Assembly: GCA_046484625.1 (NCBI GenBank)
Contig: JAWOIO010000144.1
Span: 1 to 13,550, forward strand
Length of the DNA: 13,550 nucleotides
From: DASUAO01 sp046484625
GTDB lineage: Bacteria; Actinomycetota; Acidimicrobiia; IMCC26256; PALSA-555
Direction of reading: 5' to 3'
Part shown: piece after piece, positions 1-6,395 of the stretch
How the letters are laid out: every line of letters begins with the position of its first letter
Position numbering within the stretch: the stretch's first letter is position 1
Notes under the pieces: generated by a model
What the model was told of the DNA's origin: nothing
Databases searched by the model: none
Seen by the model: the letters and a program-made list of their open reading frames with translations, nothing else
Translations under genes and position numbers: made by a program

Positions 1-7
1 GAAAAAC

Positions 8-43
8 GTATGGAGATGATATGGAGAATGGTATGGAGATATG
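8..43 (+). repeat. AT-rich repeated ATGGAG start/ribosome-binding motif
   Basis: The motif tATGGAGa occurs three times (near 9, 20 and 32), and the ten bases GTATGGAGAT repeat exactly at 8-17 and 31-40. Each copy joins an ATG to a GGAG that can serve as ribosome-binding site for the next ATG. ATG 10 opens a 15-codon frame ending at TAG 55-57. ATG 21 and ATG 33 open the cyclase frame. The tract is much more AT-rich than the rest of the window. Whether this is translational control or a chance low-complexity leader is unknown. Confidence 0.45.
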
Positions 44-695
44 CAAAAATCAGTTAGGCAAGGCCGACAGCTCGGGCGCGCGCATGACCTCCATCGAGTC
101 GGTGGCCGCCTCGGTCGACGAAGAGAGCAAGCAGGTCGCATCGCAGGCCGCGGTGAGCGGGACGATCACGATCGTCTTCTCCGACATCGAGTCGTCGACC
201 AAGTACGCGATGAAGCTGGGCGACCAGCGCTGGTTCGAGGTGCTCGGCGAGCACAACGAGATCATCCAGTCGAACCTCGCCAAGCACCAGGGGAACGTCG
301 TCAAGAACCAGGGCGACGGGTTCATGCTCACGTTCCCGAGCGCGCGGGGCGCGCTCCTGTGCATGATCGACGTCCAGCGCGCGCTCGCGAAGCGAGCGGC
401 CGAGACCCCCGACTCACCGATCCGGATCCGGATCGGCATGCACACCGGCGAGGCCATCGTCGACGCCGAGGGCGACCTCTTCGGAAAGCACATCATCATG
501 GCGGCGCGGATCGCGAACCTCGCCGACGGTGCGCAGATCTTCGTGTCGTCGCTCACGAAGGAGATCTCCGCGAGTCGTGGCGACCTGAAGTTCGGGCCCC
601 CGATGGAGAAGGATCTGAAGGGCATCGAGGGGACCCACCACGTCTACGAGGTGATCTGGGACGACACCGCCGAAGCTGCCGACGACACGGCGTGA
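21..695 (+). CDS. Class III adenylate/guanylate cyclase domain protein (5' end may lie outside the window)
   Basis: Predicted to convert ATP to cAMP in the cytosol. Of 224 aa, residues ~47-213 form one cyclase homology domain. The two metal-binding aspartates are seen at D55 (FSDIESST) and D99 (NQGDGF). K95 and D152 sit where adenylyl cyclases carry their Lys/Asp purine-selecting pair. R163 (AARIAN) matches the transition-state arginine, but the preceding transition-state asparagine appears to be I159 (HIIMAARI). No membrane segment or sensor domain is visible; residues 1-45 look disordered. ATG 21 has GGAG five bases upstream; ATG 33 is equally well placed and ATG 84 also possible. The frame stays open to the window edge, so a longer N-terminus cannot be excluded. 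The gene is convergent with the enoyl-CoA hydratase, 27 bp away. It is the only nucleotide cyclase in the window and a natural partner for the three cNMP-domain proteins downstream. Family assignment is firm; ATP preference is inferred from alignment by eye. Confidence 0.9.
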   Translation: MENGMEICKNQLGKADSSGARMTSIESVAASVDEESKQVASQAAVSGTITIVFSDIESSTKYAMKLGDQRWFEVLGEHNEIIQSNLAKHQGNVVKNQGDGFMLTFPSARGALLCMIDVQRALAKRAAETPDSPIRIRIGMHTGEAIVDAEGDLFGKHIIMAARIANLADGAQIFVSSLTKEISASRGDLKFGPPMEKDLKGIEGTHHVYEVIWDDTAEAADDTA

Positions 696-722
696 GCGCC
701 GCGTCCTGGATCCCGCCGTCGC

Positions 723-1523
723 CTAGCGCTTCTTGAACTGCGGCGTGCGCTTCTCGGCGAACGCCTTCGGACCTTCCTTGGCGTCCTCGGAGTTGAAGAC
801 TGCCTGCCCGTAGTCGTGCTCGTGCGCAAAGGCCTCGGGCTCGGTCATCCCGATCGTCTCGTGGAGGGTGCGGGTGATCGCCTCGACCGCGAGCGGTCCG
901 TTCGCGGCGATCGTTGCCGCGATCTCCTGTGCGTGCGCGAGTGCACCGCCCTCGGCCACGACGTGACCGATGAGACCGATCTCCTTCGCCTCCGTGGCGC
1001 TGACGTGCTTGCCGGTGAGCAGGATGTCGGCAGCCACCGTGTACGGGATCTGGCGGGCGAGACGGACGGCGGAGCCCCCCATCGGGTAGAGCGACCAGCG
1101 CGCCTCGCTCACTCCGAACTTGGCCGACTCCCCGGCGACCCGGATGTCGGTGCCCTGGAGGATCTCGGTGCCACCCGCGATGGCGTTGCCCTCGACCGCG
1201 GCGATGATCGGCTTGTTCGGCCGGTAGGTCTTGAGCAGCCCCTTGTAGATGAAGTCGGGACCTTCGTCCTTCATGCGCGCATCGACGTCGAGGTCGTCAG
1301 TCTTGGCGACGTCGCCGGCGAGTGCCCGTAGGTCCATACCGGAGCTGAAGTTGCCCTCGGCGCCGGTGAGGATGATGACCCGCACGTCGTCGTCGTCCGA
1401 CGCCTGCTGCCACGCGTCCGCCATGCGGGCGAACATGTGCAGGGTCATCGCGTTGTAGCGCTCGGGACGGTTCATCGTGACCGTCATGACGTGGTTCTCG
1501 ATGGCGACCAGTGCGTCAGGCAT
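723..1523 (-). CDS. Enoyl-CoA hydratase/isomerase (crotonase) family protein
   Basis: A crotonase-fold enzyme of 266 aa, the usual length for single-domain members, acting on acyl-CoA thioesters in the cytosol. NRPERYNAM (18-26) is the typical N-terminal crotonase signature. FSSGMDLRAL (59-68) and GNAIAGGTE (112-120) form the CoA/oxyanion-hole loops. E120 and E140 (FGVSEAR) align with the two catalytic glutamates of true enoyl-CoA hydratases, so hydratase activity is plausible. The crotonase family also includes isomerases and other enzymes, and the substrate cannot be read from sequence. The start lies 9 bp after the stop of the upstream hydrolase on the same strand, so the two are probably one transcript, in the order hydrolase then hydratase. 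No clear Shine-Dalgarno precedes this ATG, which fits re-initiation after the hydrolase stop. Confidence 0.93.
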   Translation of the reverse strand: MPDALVAIENHVMTVTMNRPERYNAMTLHMFARMADAWQQASDDDDVRVIILTGAEGNFSSGMDLRALAGDVAKTDDLDVDARMKDEGPDFIYKGLLKTYRPNKPIIAAVEGNAIAGGTEILQGTDIRVAGESAKFGVSEARWSLYPMGGSAVRLARQIPYTVAADILLTGKHVSATEAKEIGLIGHVVAEGGALAHAQEIAATIAANGPLAVEAITRTLHETIGMTEPEAFAHEHDYGQAVFNSEDAKEGPKAFAEKRTPQFKKR

Positions 1524-1532
1524 CGAAGGGTT

Positions 1533-2570
1533 CTAGCACTCGGCGCTGCGACCGGTCAGACGGACCGCGACCCCGTGCGTCGCCGCGACCTCGGCGAGCT
1601 CGGCCTGCGCCCGATCCCGGTCGCCGCCGGTCACCTCGTCGAGCCACGCGCCGAGGATGCGCAGGTGGAGCGTGACGGTCGGGCGCCACGGCGTTCCGGC
1701 TCTTCCGGTCACCTGGGCCGCCATGCCGGTGACGAAGTCGCGGACGAGATCGGGGACTCCGGCGACCTGGTCGATCAGCTCGAGGTAGAGCCCGACATCG
1801 CTGCAACCCTGGTGGCCCGCGTCCCGGATGTCCACGCGATGGATGTGCTGGCGGGCGAGCGCGGCGAACGCGGGGTCGGCGTCGGTGACGGGTGGGGTGA
1901 CGTCGTCGAACGAGCCGGTGACCATCAACAGCGGGACCGAGATCCGCCCGAGATCGTCGGACGGGATCGTCCGGGTGAGGGACTGCAAGCCTGCCGCACC
2001 GCGGATCCGTGGTCGGTCCGACTCGGTCGAGGCGAACGCATACGCGGTGAACGCGCCGTAGGAGTGACCGGCGACCGCGACCCGCGCGGGATCGATCACG
2101 GGGAGGCCGTCGAACGTGTCCGTCTCGCTGCCGAGCAGGTGGTCGAGGACGACCTGCACGTCGGCGACCCGTTGTCGCTCGTTGGTCGCGTCGTCGACGG
2201 CCGTGCCGGTGATCCAGTCGAGGAGTGTGTCGCCCGGGTGCGCCGGCGCCGCCACGACGTAGCCACGGGCGGCGAGGCCTTCGCAGAGCATGACGTACGC
2301 GGTCTGGGTGCCGGAACGTCCATGGGACCAGACCACGAGCGGGTGCGTCCCTCGGCGCGGCGGTGCGTGCTCGTACGCCGATGCTGTGACCCCGATACCG
2401 GGGAGCAGCTCGTAGGCGGTGCGCGGGTGGTCGCCGGGCACCGACGGGTACCAGCAGTCGATCTCGATCGAGCGGGAGTCGCGGCTCCCGTCGACGAGCT
2501 GCGTGGCGCGGTGGCCCACGGGGAACGCACCCGGCTCCAGGGGCGGGCCCGCCGGGACCACGGATTCCAT
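1533..2570 (-). CDS. Alpha/beta hydrolase, dienelactone hydrolase / PAF-acetylhydrolase-like
   Basis: A 345-aa alpha/beta-hydrolase, predicted esterase or lipase. HGRSG (83-87) is the oxyanion-hole loop after the third strand. GHSYG (168-172) is the nucleophile elbow with S170. D222 or D223 in GSFDDVTPP is the likely acid, and H253 in AGHQG the catalytic histidine. The overall pattern resembles bacterial platelet-activating-factor acetylhydrolase/dienelactone-hydrolase proteins. No convincing signal peptide is seen. I chose ATG 2570 because AAGGTG lies just upstream. An in-frame ATG at 2618 would add 16 residues, has no Shine-Dalgarno, and leaves only 9 bp to the divergent GNAT start. The gene is first of a two-gene minus-strand operon with the enoyl-CoA hydratase. 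A role in releasing or degrading acyl chains is possible, but no substrate can be named. Confidence 0.87.
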   Translation of the reverse strand: MESVVPAGPPLEPGAFPVGHRATQLVDGSRDSRSIEIDCWYPSVPGDHPRTAYELLPGIGVTASAYEHAPPRRGTHPLVVWSHGRSGTQTAYVMLCEGLAARGYVVAAPAHPGDTLLDWITGTAVDDATNERQRVADVQVVLDHLLGSETDTFDGLPVIDPARVAVAGHSYGAFTAYAFASTESDRPRIRGAAGLQSLTRTIPSDDLGRISVPLLMVTGSFDDVTPPVTDADPAFAALARQHIHRVDIRDAGHQGCSDVGLYLELIDQVAGVPDLVRDFVTGMAAQVTGRAGTPWRPTVTLHLRILGAWLDEVTGGDRDRAQAELAEVAATHGVAVRLTGRSAEC

Positions 2571-2627
2571 CCCGCACCTTCGCGCGATCGGCGTGCACTC
2601 GGGGGCGACCCGGAGCATGATCGCGGG

Positions 2628-3713
2628 GTGGAGTACACGTTCGGGCTTGCCGAGACCCCCGAGGAGCGAGCAGCGGTCTTCGAGTTCCGGTACTCGGTCT
2701 ACGTGGAGGAGATGGGCCGGTACCAGGACACCGCCGACCATGAGCACCGGTGGCTCGTCGAGCCCGAGGACGACCACAGCTGGATCTCGTTCGCCAAGGA
2801 CGGCGACGCCGTCGTCTCGACCGGACGCCTCACCTGGGGCCCCCACTTCTCCGAGCGTCAGATCCGCCAGTACAGCCTGGAGCCGTTCCTCGAGGAGGTT
2901 CCCGCGGAGATGATGGCGGTCGGGGAGCGCCTCATGGTCGCGTCCGATCGCCGCGGCTCCGGCCTGGTCGAGGAGCTCATCGCGCACACGCCCGAGCTCA
3001 TCGGGAGCCCCGACGTCCGGATCATGTTCGGCGCCTGCGAACCACATCTCCTGTCGCTGTACCTCGGGATGGGGCAGCGCACCTACGCGAAGAAGAACAT
3101 CAACAGCGCCGAAGCCGGCTACCTCATCCCGCTGGTGCAGTTCCCCCAGGGCGTGGACGCGTTGATCGGTGTCGGGGCGACGTCCAGCCTGGAGCAGCTC
3201 GTGCTGCCGCCTTCCGTCGATGCAGTCCTCGCGGGCGACGGTGCGGTGATGAGCCCGATGCTGCTCGCGACGGGCGAGTACCGGATCGAGGTGAACCGGG
3301 CGCTGGAGCAACTCGAGCCCGAGGCCATCGCTGCGTTCACGGGCTTCACCGACGACGAGGAGGAGCGCTGCCTGAAGCGCAGCAACATCATCGAGTGCGA
3401 CGCCGGCGACCATGTGCTGAAGAAGGGCGGTGCGGCGCGCAACATGTTCGTCGTGCTCGACGGAAGGCTCGAGGTCCGCGATGACGACCGCGTCGTCGCG
3501 GTGTTGTCTCCCGGAGATGTCTTCGGCGAGATGGCCTTCCTGCTCGAACGTCCCCGTGCGCTCGACGTCTACGCCGCGAGCGACGGGACGCGAGTGCTGA
3601 GCCTCAGCGAGGGTACGCTCCGCAAGATGATCGCCGAGGACGCCGAGGTCGCAGCGAAGCTCCTGCTCAACGTGTCGAAGATGCTCTGCGCGCGACTCAT
3701 CAAGTCGAACTGA
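2628..3713 (+). CDS. GNAT acyltransferase (FeeM / acyl-homoserine-lactone-synthase-like) fused to a cyclic-nucleotide-binding domain
   Basis: A 361-aa fusion. Residues ~1-175 resemble the GNAT branch that includes N-acyl amino acid synthases and LuxI-type enzymes: FEFRYSVYVEEMGR (18-31), GRLTW (66-70), the GERLMVASDRRGSG stretch (99-112) and FGACEPHLLSLYLGMG (134-149). These enzymes move an acyl group, often from acyl-ACP or acyl-CoA, to an amine. Residues ~240-355 are a cNMP domain. Its phosphate-binding cassette (FGEMAFLLERPRA, 299-311) keeps G300, E301 and R310, so cAMP binding is plausible. The linker (~176-240) is unassigned. I start at GTG 2628, since upstream codons are antisense to the hydrolase; GGAG at 2612-2615 is rather distant. 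The gene is convergent with the small gene at 3729. Mycobacterial Pat (Rv0998) also joins cNMP and GNAT domains, in the opposite order and with a protein-acetylating GNAT. Fusion is certain; the acyl substrate is unknown. Confidence 0.86.
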   Translation: MEYTFGLAETPEERAAVFEFRYSVYVEEMGRYQDTADHEHRWLVEPEDDHSWISFAKDGDAVVSTGRLTWGPHFSERQIRQYSLEPFLEEVPAEMMAVGERLMVASDRRGSGLVEELIAHTPELIGSPDVRIMFGACEPHLLSLYLGMGQRTYAKKNINSAEAGYLIPLVQFPQGVDALIGVGATSSLEQLVLPPSVDAVLAGDGAVMSPMLLATGEYRIEVNRALEQLEPEAIAAFTGFTDDEEERCLKRSNIIECDAGDHVLKKGGAARNMFVVLDGRLEVRDDDRVVAVLSPGDVFGEMAFLLERPRALDVYAASDGTRVLSLSEGTLRKMIAEDAEVAAKLLLNVSKMLCARLIKSN

Positions 3714-3728
3714 GCCGACGCAGACGGA

Positions 3729-3980
3729 TCACGCCGCGCCGGGGGCGATCTCCGCCAGCAACGCGTCGTTGAACCCACCGCCGATCATCATCGCCTCGAG
3801 CTCGCACTGCTCACCCGACGACTGGACGTCGATCGTGACGCGCGACGCTGTGCGGCCGCGCTCCACGGCGATCTCGAGGTCGTCGCGCCTCCAGGTCACG
3901 AGGTGGTCGCCGACGGCGAGCTTCCCTCCGCGCCTTGGCGATGCGCTGAACACGTGGATCTCTGCTCGGTCACGGCCCAT
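3729..3980 (-). CDS. Small hypothetical protein downstream of ketosynthase
   Basis: An 83-aa protein that I do not recognise. It has no cysteine-rich motif or membrane segment; a central beta-rich stretch (LVTWRRDDLEIAVERG, 27-42) suggests a small soluble domain. It is probably genuine: GGAGGT lies five bases before ATG 3980, the start is 32 bp after the ketosynthase stop on the same strand, and base use matches the neighbours. It is likely co-transcribed with the ketosynthase. It ends 15 bp from the stop of the convergent GNAT-cNMP gene, and no clear terminator lies between them. Function unknown. Confidence 0.68.
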   Translation of the reverse strand: MGRDRAEIHVFSASPRRGGKLAVGDHLVTWRRDDLEIAVERGRTASRVTIDVQSSGEQCELEAMMIGGGFNDALLAEIAPGAA

Positions 3981-4012
3981 GGGCGACCTCCGACGTCCAG
4001 CAGTGGAGTTCG

Positions 4013-5263
4013 TCAGAGCCGTGCGAACACGAGCGTCGCGTTGTGGCCGCCGAACGCGAACGAGTTCGACAGGATCGCGCCCGGCGCGAGCTCGCGCGGA
4101 GCGGTCACGACGTCGAGGTCGATCGCGGGGTCGGGCGTCGCGTAGTTGGCCGTCGGAGGGATGGTGCCGTGGGTGAGCGTCAAGATCGACGCCACGGCTT
4201 CGAGCGCACCGGCCGCACCGATCGCATGGCCGATTGCACCCTTCGCCGACGTGACCGGCGGGGGGTCGCCGCCGAACACCGACCGGAGCGCGGCTGCTTC
4301 GGCGACGTCGTTCTGCTCCGTCGAGGTGCCATGGGCGTTGACATGGGTGACGTCGGCCGCGGTGATCCCGGCGTCGTCGAGCGCGAGCTGCATGCAGTCC
4401 CGAGCCCCGGACCCGTCGGCGGGCGGAGCGACGAGGTGGTGAGCGTCGGTGTTGCGCCCGTAGCCGAGGAGCTCGGCGTGGATGTGGGCGCCGCGGGCGC
4501 GAGCGTCGACCAGGCGCTCGAGCACGAGGGAGGCTGCGCCCTCAGCGATGACGAAGCCGTCGCGGTCGGCGTCGAACGGCCGCGAGGCTCCGCCCGGGTC
4601 GTCGCGCCGCTCCGAGAGGGCGCGCGCCGCCGCGAAGCCCGACATGATCCACGCGGTGATCGGGGCCTCGGCCCCCGCGGTGACGACCACGTCGGCGGCC
4701 CCTTGCTGCAGGAGCCGAGCACCTTCGCCGATCGCGTTCGCTCCCGCCGCGCACGCCGTGGTGACGGTGAGGCACGCCCCCCGGTACCCGCCTCTGATCG
4801 CGATCTGCGCCGAGCCGGCATTGGGCATCGCGGTGGGGATGAACAGAGGGCTGACTCGCCCCTTGGTGTCGGGTGTGGCGGTCGAGAGGAAGTCGCGGGC
4901 GCTCTCCTGGGCGGTCTCGAGACCACCGAAGCCGGTGCCGACGACGGTCGCGACGCGCGCCAGGTCGGGCGACGGTGCGCCCGCGTCGGCCCAGGCGAGG
5001 TCGGCGACGGTGACGGTCAGCTGCGTGGTGCGGTCGAGGCGACGAGCCTCCTTCGCCGAGAGGACCGACACGGCCTCGAAGCCGCGCACCTCGCATCCGA
5101 AGCGGATCGGGCACCCGGTGAGTTCGACGCGCTCGATCGCCGACGCGACGGACTTCCCGGCGACGATCAGGTCCCAGAGGTCATCGACCGTGCAGCCCGC
5201 GGCCGAAGCCACGCCCATCCCCGTGACGACGATGCGGTGCGACTCCTTGTCGGTTCCGTGCAC
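4013..5263 (-). CDS. fabF-like: Beta-ketoacyl-ACP synthase, FabF (KAS II) type
   Basis: A condensing enzyme of 416 aa, the standard FabF length, which elongates acyl-ACP with malonyl-ACP. The triad is complete: C171 (TTACAAG), H311 (NAHGTST) and H346 (KGAIGHAIGAAG), with the conserved K341. The gating loop SNSFAFGGHN (399-408) and the N-terminal VVTGMG (12-17) are typical. The intact active-site cysteine argues against a chain-length-factor role. The start is GTG 5263, with GGGAG four bases upstream. It heads a minus-strand unit with the 83-aa gene and is divergent from a dedicated ACP 93 bp away. No fabD, fabG, fabH or acetyl-CoA carboxylase gene is in the window, so this looks like an accessory acyl-elongation pair rather than the main fab operon. 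Housekeeping FabF cannot be fully excluded. Confidence 0.93.
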   Translation of the reverse strand: MHGTDKESHRIVVTGMGVASAAGCTVDDLWDLIVAGKSVASAIERVELTGCPIRFGCEVRGFEAVSVLSAKEARRLDRTTQLTVTVADLAWADAGAPSPDLARVATVVGTGFGGLETAQESARDFLSTATPDTKGRVSPLFIPTAMPNAGSAQIAIRGGYRGACLTVTTACAAGANAIGEGARLLQQGAADVVVTAGAEAPITAWIMSGFAAARALSERRDDPGGASRPFDADRDGFVIAEGAASLVLERLVDARARGAHIHAELLGYGRNTDAHHLVAPPADGSGARDCMQLALDDAGITAADVTHVNAHGTSTEQNDVAEAAALRSVFGGDPPPVTSAKGAIGHAIGAAGALEAVASILTLTHGTIPPTANYATPDPAIDLDVVTAPRELAPGAILSNSFAFGGHNATLVFARL

Positions 5264-5356
5264 AGCACTCCCGCCGGTCGTGGCCCTCCTACGGGAGGTA
5301 CGTTATCCACGCCCGCCGGATCGGCGGCCACGACGCTCGAGGAGGAGCGGTCACAC
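5264..5356. promoter_or_regulatory. Divergent promoter region between ketosynthase and ACP
   Basis: This 93-bp spacer carries a short AT-richer core. TACGTT (5299-5304) fits a -10 box for the ACP, and TAACGT, its overlapping complement (5300-5305), fits one for the ketosynthase. Just left of it is an inverted repeat, CCTCC-TACG-GGAGG (5286-5299). GGAGGAG before ATG 5357 (5341-5347) is the ACP ribosome-binding site. The overlap suggests coupled divergent control. The -10 assignments rest on weak TAnnnT matches only. Confidence 0.35.
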
Positions 5357-5605
5357 ATGGTGTTTCCAGCGCTCGACGAGCTGCTCGTCGAGCTCCGCGA
5401 GATCGCCGAGGACGACGGGATCACCGGCGAGTCGAAGCTCGCCGAGATCGAGGTCGACTCGCTCGACATCCTCGAGTGGGTGTTCGAGATCGAGCGCAAG
5501 GCCGGGATCGAGGTCGACGAGTCGATCTACGACAAGGACGCCCTCGCGGAAGCGACCGTCGGCGACCTCTACGAGCGGATCAAGAGCTCCGCCGCGACCG
5601 ACTGA
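5357..5605 (+). CDS. Acyl carrier protein
   Basis: An 82-aa acidic, helical protein of typical ACP size. The phosphopantetheine attachment site is S35 in EVDSLDILEW (32-41), preceded by the expected helix 1 and followed by an acidic helix 2 (VFEIERKAGIEVDE). After modification by a phosphopantetheinyl transferase it would carry growing or finished acyl chains. GGAGGAG lies ten bases before ATG 5357. It is divergent from the FabF-like ketosynthase and 37 bp upstream of the PlsC-type acyltransferase, presumably co-transcribed with the latter. Its likely clients in this window are those two enzymes, and possibly the GNAT-cNMP protein, since FeeM-type GNATs can use acyl-ACP. The partner list is inferred from proximity. 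Confidence 0.92.
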   Translation: MVFPALDELLVELREIAEDDGITGESKLAEIEVDSLDILEWVFEIERKAGIEVDESIYDKDALAEATVGDLYERIKSSAATD

Positions 5606-5642
5606 GCCGGATCACGCTGCACCTGTCGTAGGCTCCGCGCCC

Positions 5643-6365
5643 GTGGAACCGGTCTGGTGGCTCGCGCGGATCCTCGTCTACCCCCTCCGGCTGATCTTCC
5701 GCATCCGCTTCTCCGGGCGCAAGCGGATCCCGCACAAGGGCCCGGTGCTGATCGCCGCGAACCACGTCTCGTTCCTCGATCCGCTCCTCCTGCTGTGGCT
5801 CGGGGAGCGGCGTCTGCGCAAGGCGCGGTTCCTCGCGAAGGCCGAGCTGTGGAACATCCCGGTCTTCCGGTTCTTCCTGGTTCGCACCAAGCAGATCCCG
5901 GTGCCGCGGGCGTCGGCGGCTGCCGTCGGGTCGCTCACCGCCGCAGCCGAGTCGCTGCGCGACGATCAGATGGTCTGCATCTACCCGGAAGGCACGATCT
6001 CTCGCGACCTCGAGCCGATGCCCGGCAAGACGGGCATCGCCCGGCTCGCGGCCACGACCGGGGTGCCGGTCACCCCGGTCGGCCTCTGGGGCTTCCACCG
6101 GCTCTGGACGATCGGTCGTAAGTCGTTCCGGCCCTGGGTGTGCGGGTGCATCGTGGTGGGGGAGCCCGTGCACGTGGGTCCCGACGACGACCTCTTCGAC
6201 GCAACCGACCGGATCATGCAGGGCATCGTCGACTGTGTGCAGACCTCGCGGCGGATCTACCCCCAACGTCCGTGGTTCGGCCGGAGCGCGTGGTGGGTCC
6301 GAGCGCCCGAGACGGCAGTGTTGCGCCCCACGCCCCGCCAGTCCTCCGGTGGCCGCTTGAGCTAG
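5643..6365 (+). CDS. plsC-like: 1-acyl-sn-glycerol-3-phosphate acyltransferase (PlsC-like)
   Basis: A 240-aa lysophosphatidate-type acyltransferase, which would move an acyl chain from acyl-ACP or acyl-CoA to a glycerolipid at the inner face of the membrane. The catalytic NHVSFLD (40-46, H41 and D46) and the substrate-binding YPEGTIS (114-120, E116) are the two hallmark motifs, correctly spaced. The N-terminus (5-20) is hydrophobic and may anchor the protein; FFLVRTKQIPVPR (77-89) matches family block II. The start is GTG 5643, the first suitable codon after the ACP, with only a weak ribosome-binding site. Being directly downstream of a dedicated ACP suggests acyl-ACP as donor. Related families acylate other lysolipids or glycolipid precursors, so the acceptor is open. 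Confidence 0.91.
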   Translation: MEPVWWLARILVYPLRLIFRIRFSGRKRIPHKGPVLIAANHVSFLDPLLLLWLGERRLRKARFLAKAELWNIPVFRFFLVRTKQIPVPRASAAAVGSLTAAAESLRDDQMVCIYPEGTISRDLEPMPGKTGIARLAATTGVPVTPVGLWGFHRLWTIGRKSFRPWVCGCIVVGEPVHVGPDDDLFDATDRIMQGIVDCVQTSRRIYPQRPWFGRSAWWVRAPETAVLRPTPRQSSGGRLS

Positions 6366-6367
6366 GC

Positions 6368-6395
6368 GACCCGGTGTGCGAGTACGCGCCGGGTC
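6368..6395. terminator. Hairpin between convergent acyltransferase and transporter genes
   Basis: GACCCGG (6368-6374) pairs with CCGGGTC (6389-6395), and the stem extends by four more pairs including two G-T wobbles, leaving a CGAGTA loop. It fills the 28-bp gap between the two convergent stops and overlaps the transporter stop codon. There is no T tract, so a bidirectional, GC-type terminator or mRNA 3'-end stem is likely but not certain. Confidence 0.5.

Noticed and set aside
688..701. CGGCG-TGAG-CGCCG stem at the cyclase stop codon as a terminator
   Set aside because: Only five base pairs, with no T run; short stems like this are common by chance in GC-rich DNA.
1437..2627. Long 5' extension of the GNAT-cNMP frame
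   Set aside because: It is antisense to the enoyl-CoA hydratase and hydrolase, low complexity, and has no domain. The GNAT domain starts right after GTG 2628.
2571..3413. N-terminal extension of the hydrolase frame on the minus strand
   Set aside because: It is antisense to the GNAT-cNMP gene and does not resemble a protein. The hydrolase fold is complete from ATG 2570.
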